A DNA stretch of 5,530 nt from an uncultured Collinsella sp. (GTDB lineage Bacteria > Actinomycetota > Coriobacteriia > Coriobacteriales > Coriobacteriaceae). This document shows positions 5,356-5,530 of this stretch, piece by piece. The notes beneath the pieces are model-generated. The model worked only from the letters and a program-made list of their open reading frames with translations, did not search any database and was not told where the DNA came from. The number at the start of each line of letters is the position of its first letter. The first letter of the stretch is position 1. The stretch spans positions 1-5,530 of the forward strand of contig CABUKY010000122.1 in NCBI GenBank assembly GCA_902492185.1. Direction: 5' to 3'. The position numbers were made by a program, and so were the translations under genes.

Positions 5356-5431
5356 TGGTGGGCCGTCAGGGGTTCGAACCCTGGACCTTGGGATTAAGAG
5401 TCCCCTGCTCTACCAACTGAGCTAACGACCC
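5356..5431 (-). tRNA. tRNA-Lys (anticodon CTT)
   Basis: This is a complete 76-base cloverleaf on the minus strand. The acceptor stem GGGTCGT pairs with ACGGCCC (one G-U). The D arm is GCTC/GAGC with an 8-base loop. The anticodon loop CTCTTAA places CTT at 5396-5398, and the T arm is CAGGG-TTCGAAC-CCCTG. The discriminator A73 and CCA are encoded (5356-5359 on the plus strand). The outermost anticodon-stem pair is a G-A mismatch. CTT reads AAG, the lysine codon favoured almost exclusively by the scaffold operon. Confidence 0.97.
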
Positions 5432-5435
5432 AAAG

Positions 5436-5462
5436 CTAAAGTCCCTTTATGGCGGACTTTAG
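5436..5462 (-). repeat. Hairpin between the two tRNA-Lys genes
   Basis: A perfect 9-base-pair inverted repeat (5436-5444 with 5454-5462, arm CTAAAGTCC) has a 9-base loop. It sits between two co-oriented tRNAs. On the minus strand it is followed only by CTTTG, so it is at best a weak terminator. It may mark a processing site in a dicistronic tRNA transcript. Confidence 0.5.
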
Positions 5463-5475
5463 AGGAGATATCGTG

Positions 5476-5530
5476 TGGTGGGCCGTCAGGGGTTCGAACC
5501 CTGGACCTTGGGATTAAGAGTCCCCTGCTC
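5476..5530 (-). tRNA. Second tRNA-Lys (anticodon CTT), cut by the right window edge
   Basis: The 3' 55 bases of a tRNA gene are identical to 5356-5410 of the preceding tRNA-Lys, including the encoded CCA, T arm and CTT anticodon (5516-5518). The acceptor 5' strand and D arm lie outside the window. The copy begins exactly 120 bases after the first. The flanks differ, so the identity is confined to the tRNA gene. Confidence 0.95.

Noticed and set aside
1..5530. CRISPR array, integrase or defence-island genes
   Set aside because: No regularly spaced repeats and no such genes are visible; the only long direct repeat is the tRNA pair.

Overview
The window is high-GC bacterial DNA. It most resembles an anaerobic actinobacterium of the class Coriobacteriia, with Collinsella or a close relative as my best guess. 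That guess rests on the gene repertoire (a GGGtGRT-family protein paired with an IscU-like scaffold, and a fumarate-reductase-type flavoprotein), on base composition and codon use, and on tRNA genes with encoded CCA ends. I could not run a database search, so the genus is an inference.

Layout. (1) Positions 1-306, minus strand: the N-terminal part of an IS200/REP-associated (Y1, HUH-type) transposase that runs off the left edge. Its HUH motif reads H-V-R instead of H-V-H, and a plausible promoter lies at 340-368. (2) Positions 307-709: a gene-free divergent region. Its right part can fold into a nested stem-loop leader just before the next operon. (3) Positions 710-2467, plus strand: a tight two-gene operon encoding an IscU/NifU-like iron-sulfur scaffold protein and a GGGtGRT protein, closed by a textbook intrinsic terminator at 2503-2538. 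Lysine is AAG and isoleucine is ATC wherever I checked the codons, which suggests very high expression. (4) Positions 2724-4250, plus strand: a cytoplasmic FAD-dependent oxidoreductase of the fumarate reductase / L-aspartate oxidase superfamily. Part of its dicarboxylate-binding motif is replaced. (5) Positions 4251-4411: a spacer with two GC-rich hairpins and a possible promoter. (6) Positions 4412-5272, plus strand: a DinD-like protein with an N-terminal BRO domain. (7) Positions 5316-5530, minus strand: two tandem tRNA-Lys(CTT) genes, the second cut by the right edge, with an intrinsic terminator behind the first.

How the parts relate. Only the scaffold/GGGtGRT pair is clearly a functional unit. 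It looks like an abundant iron-sulfur-related module of unknown biochemical role, and it has no cysteine desulfurase beside it. The flavoprotein, dinD and the tRNAs each appear to be separate transcription units. dinD converges on the tRNA pair and uses less biased codons, which would fit later acquisition next to a tRNA locus, though no integrase or att repeat is visible. The most unusual items are the poorly understood scaffold/GGGtGRT pair with its non-canonical cysteine layout, the flavoprotein with its altered HPT motif, and the HUH-mutated transposase.
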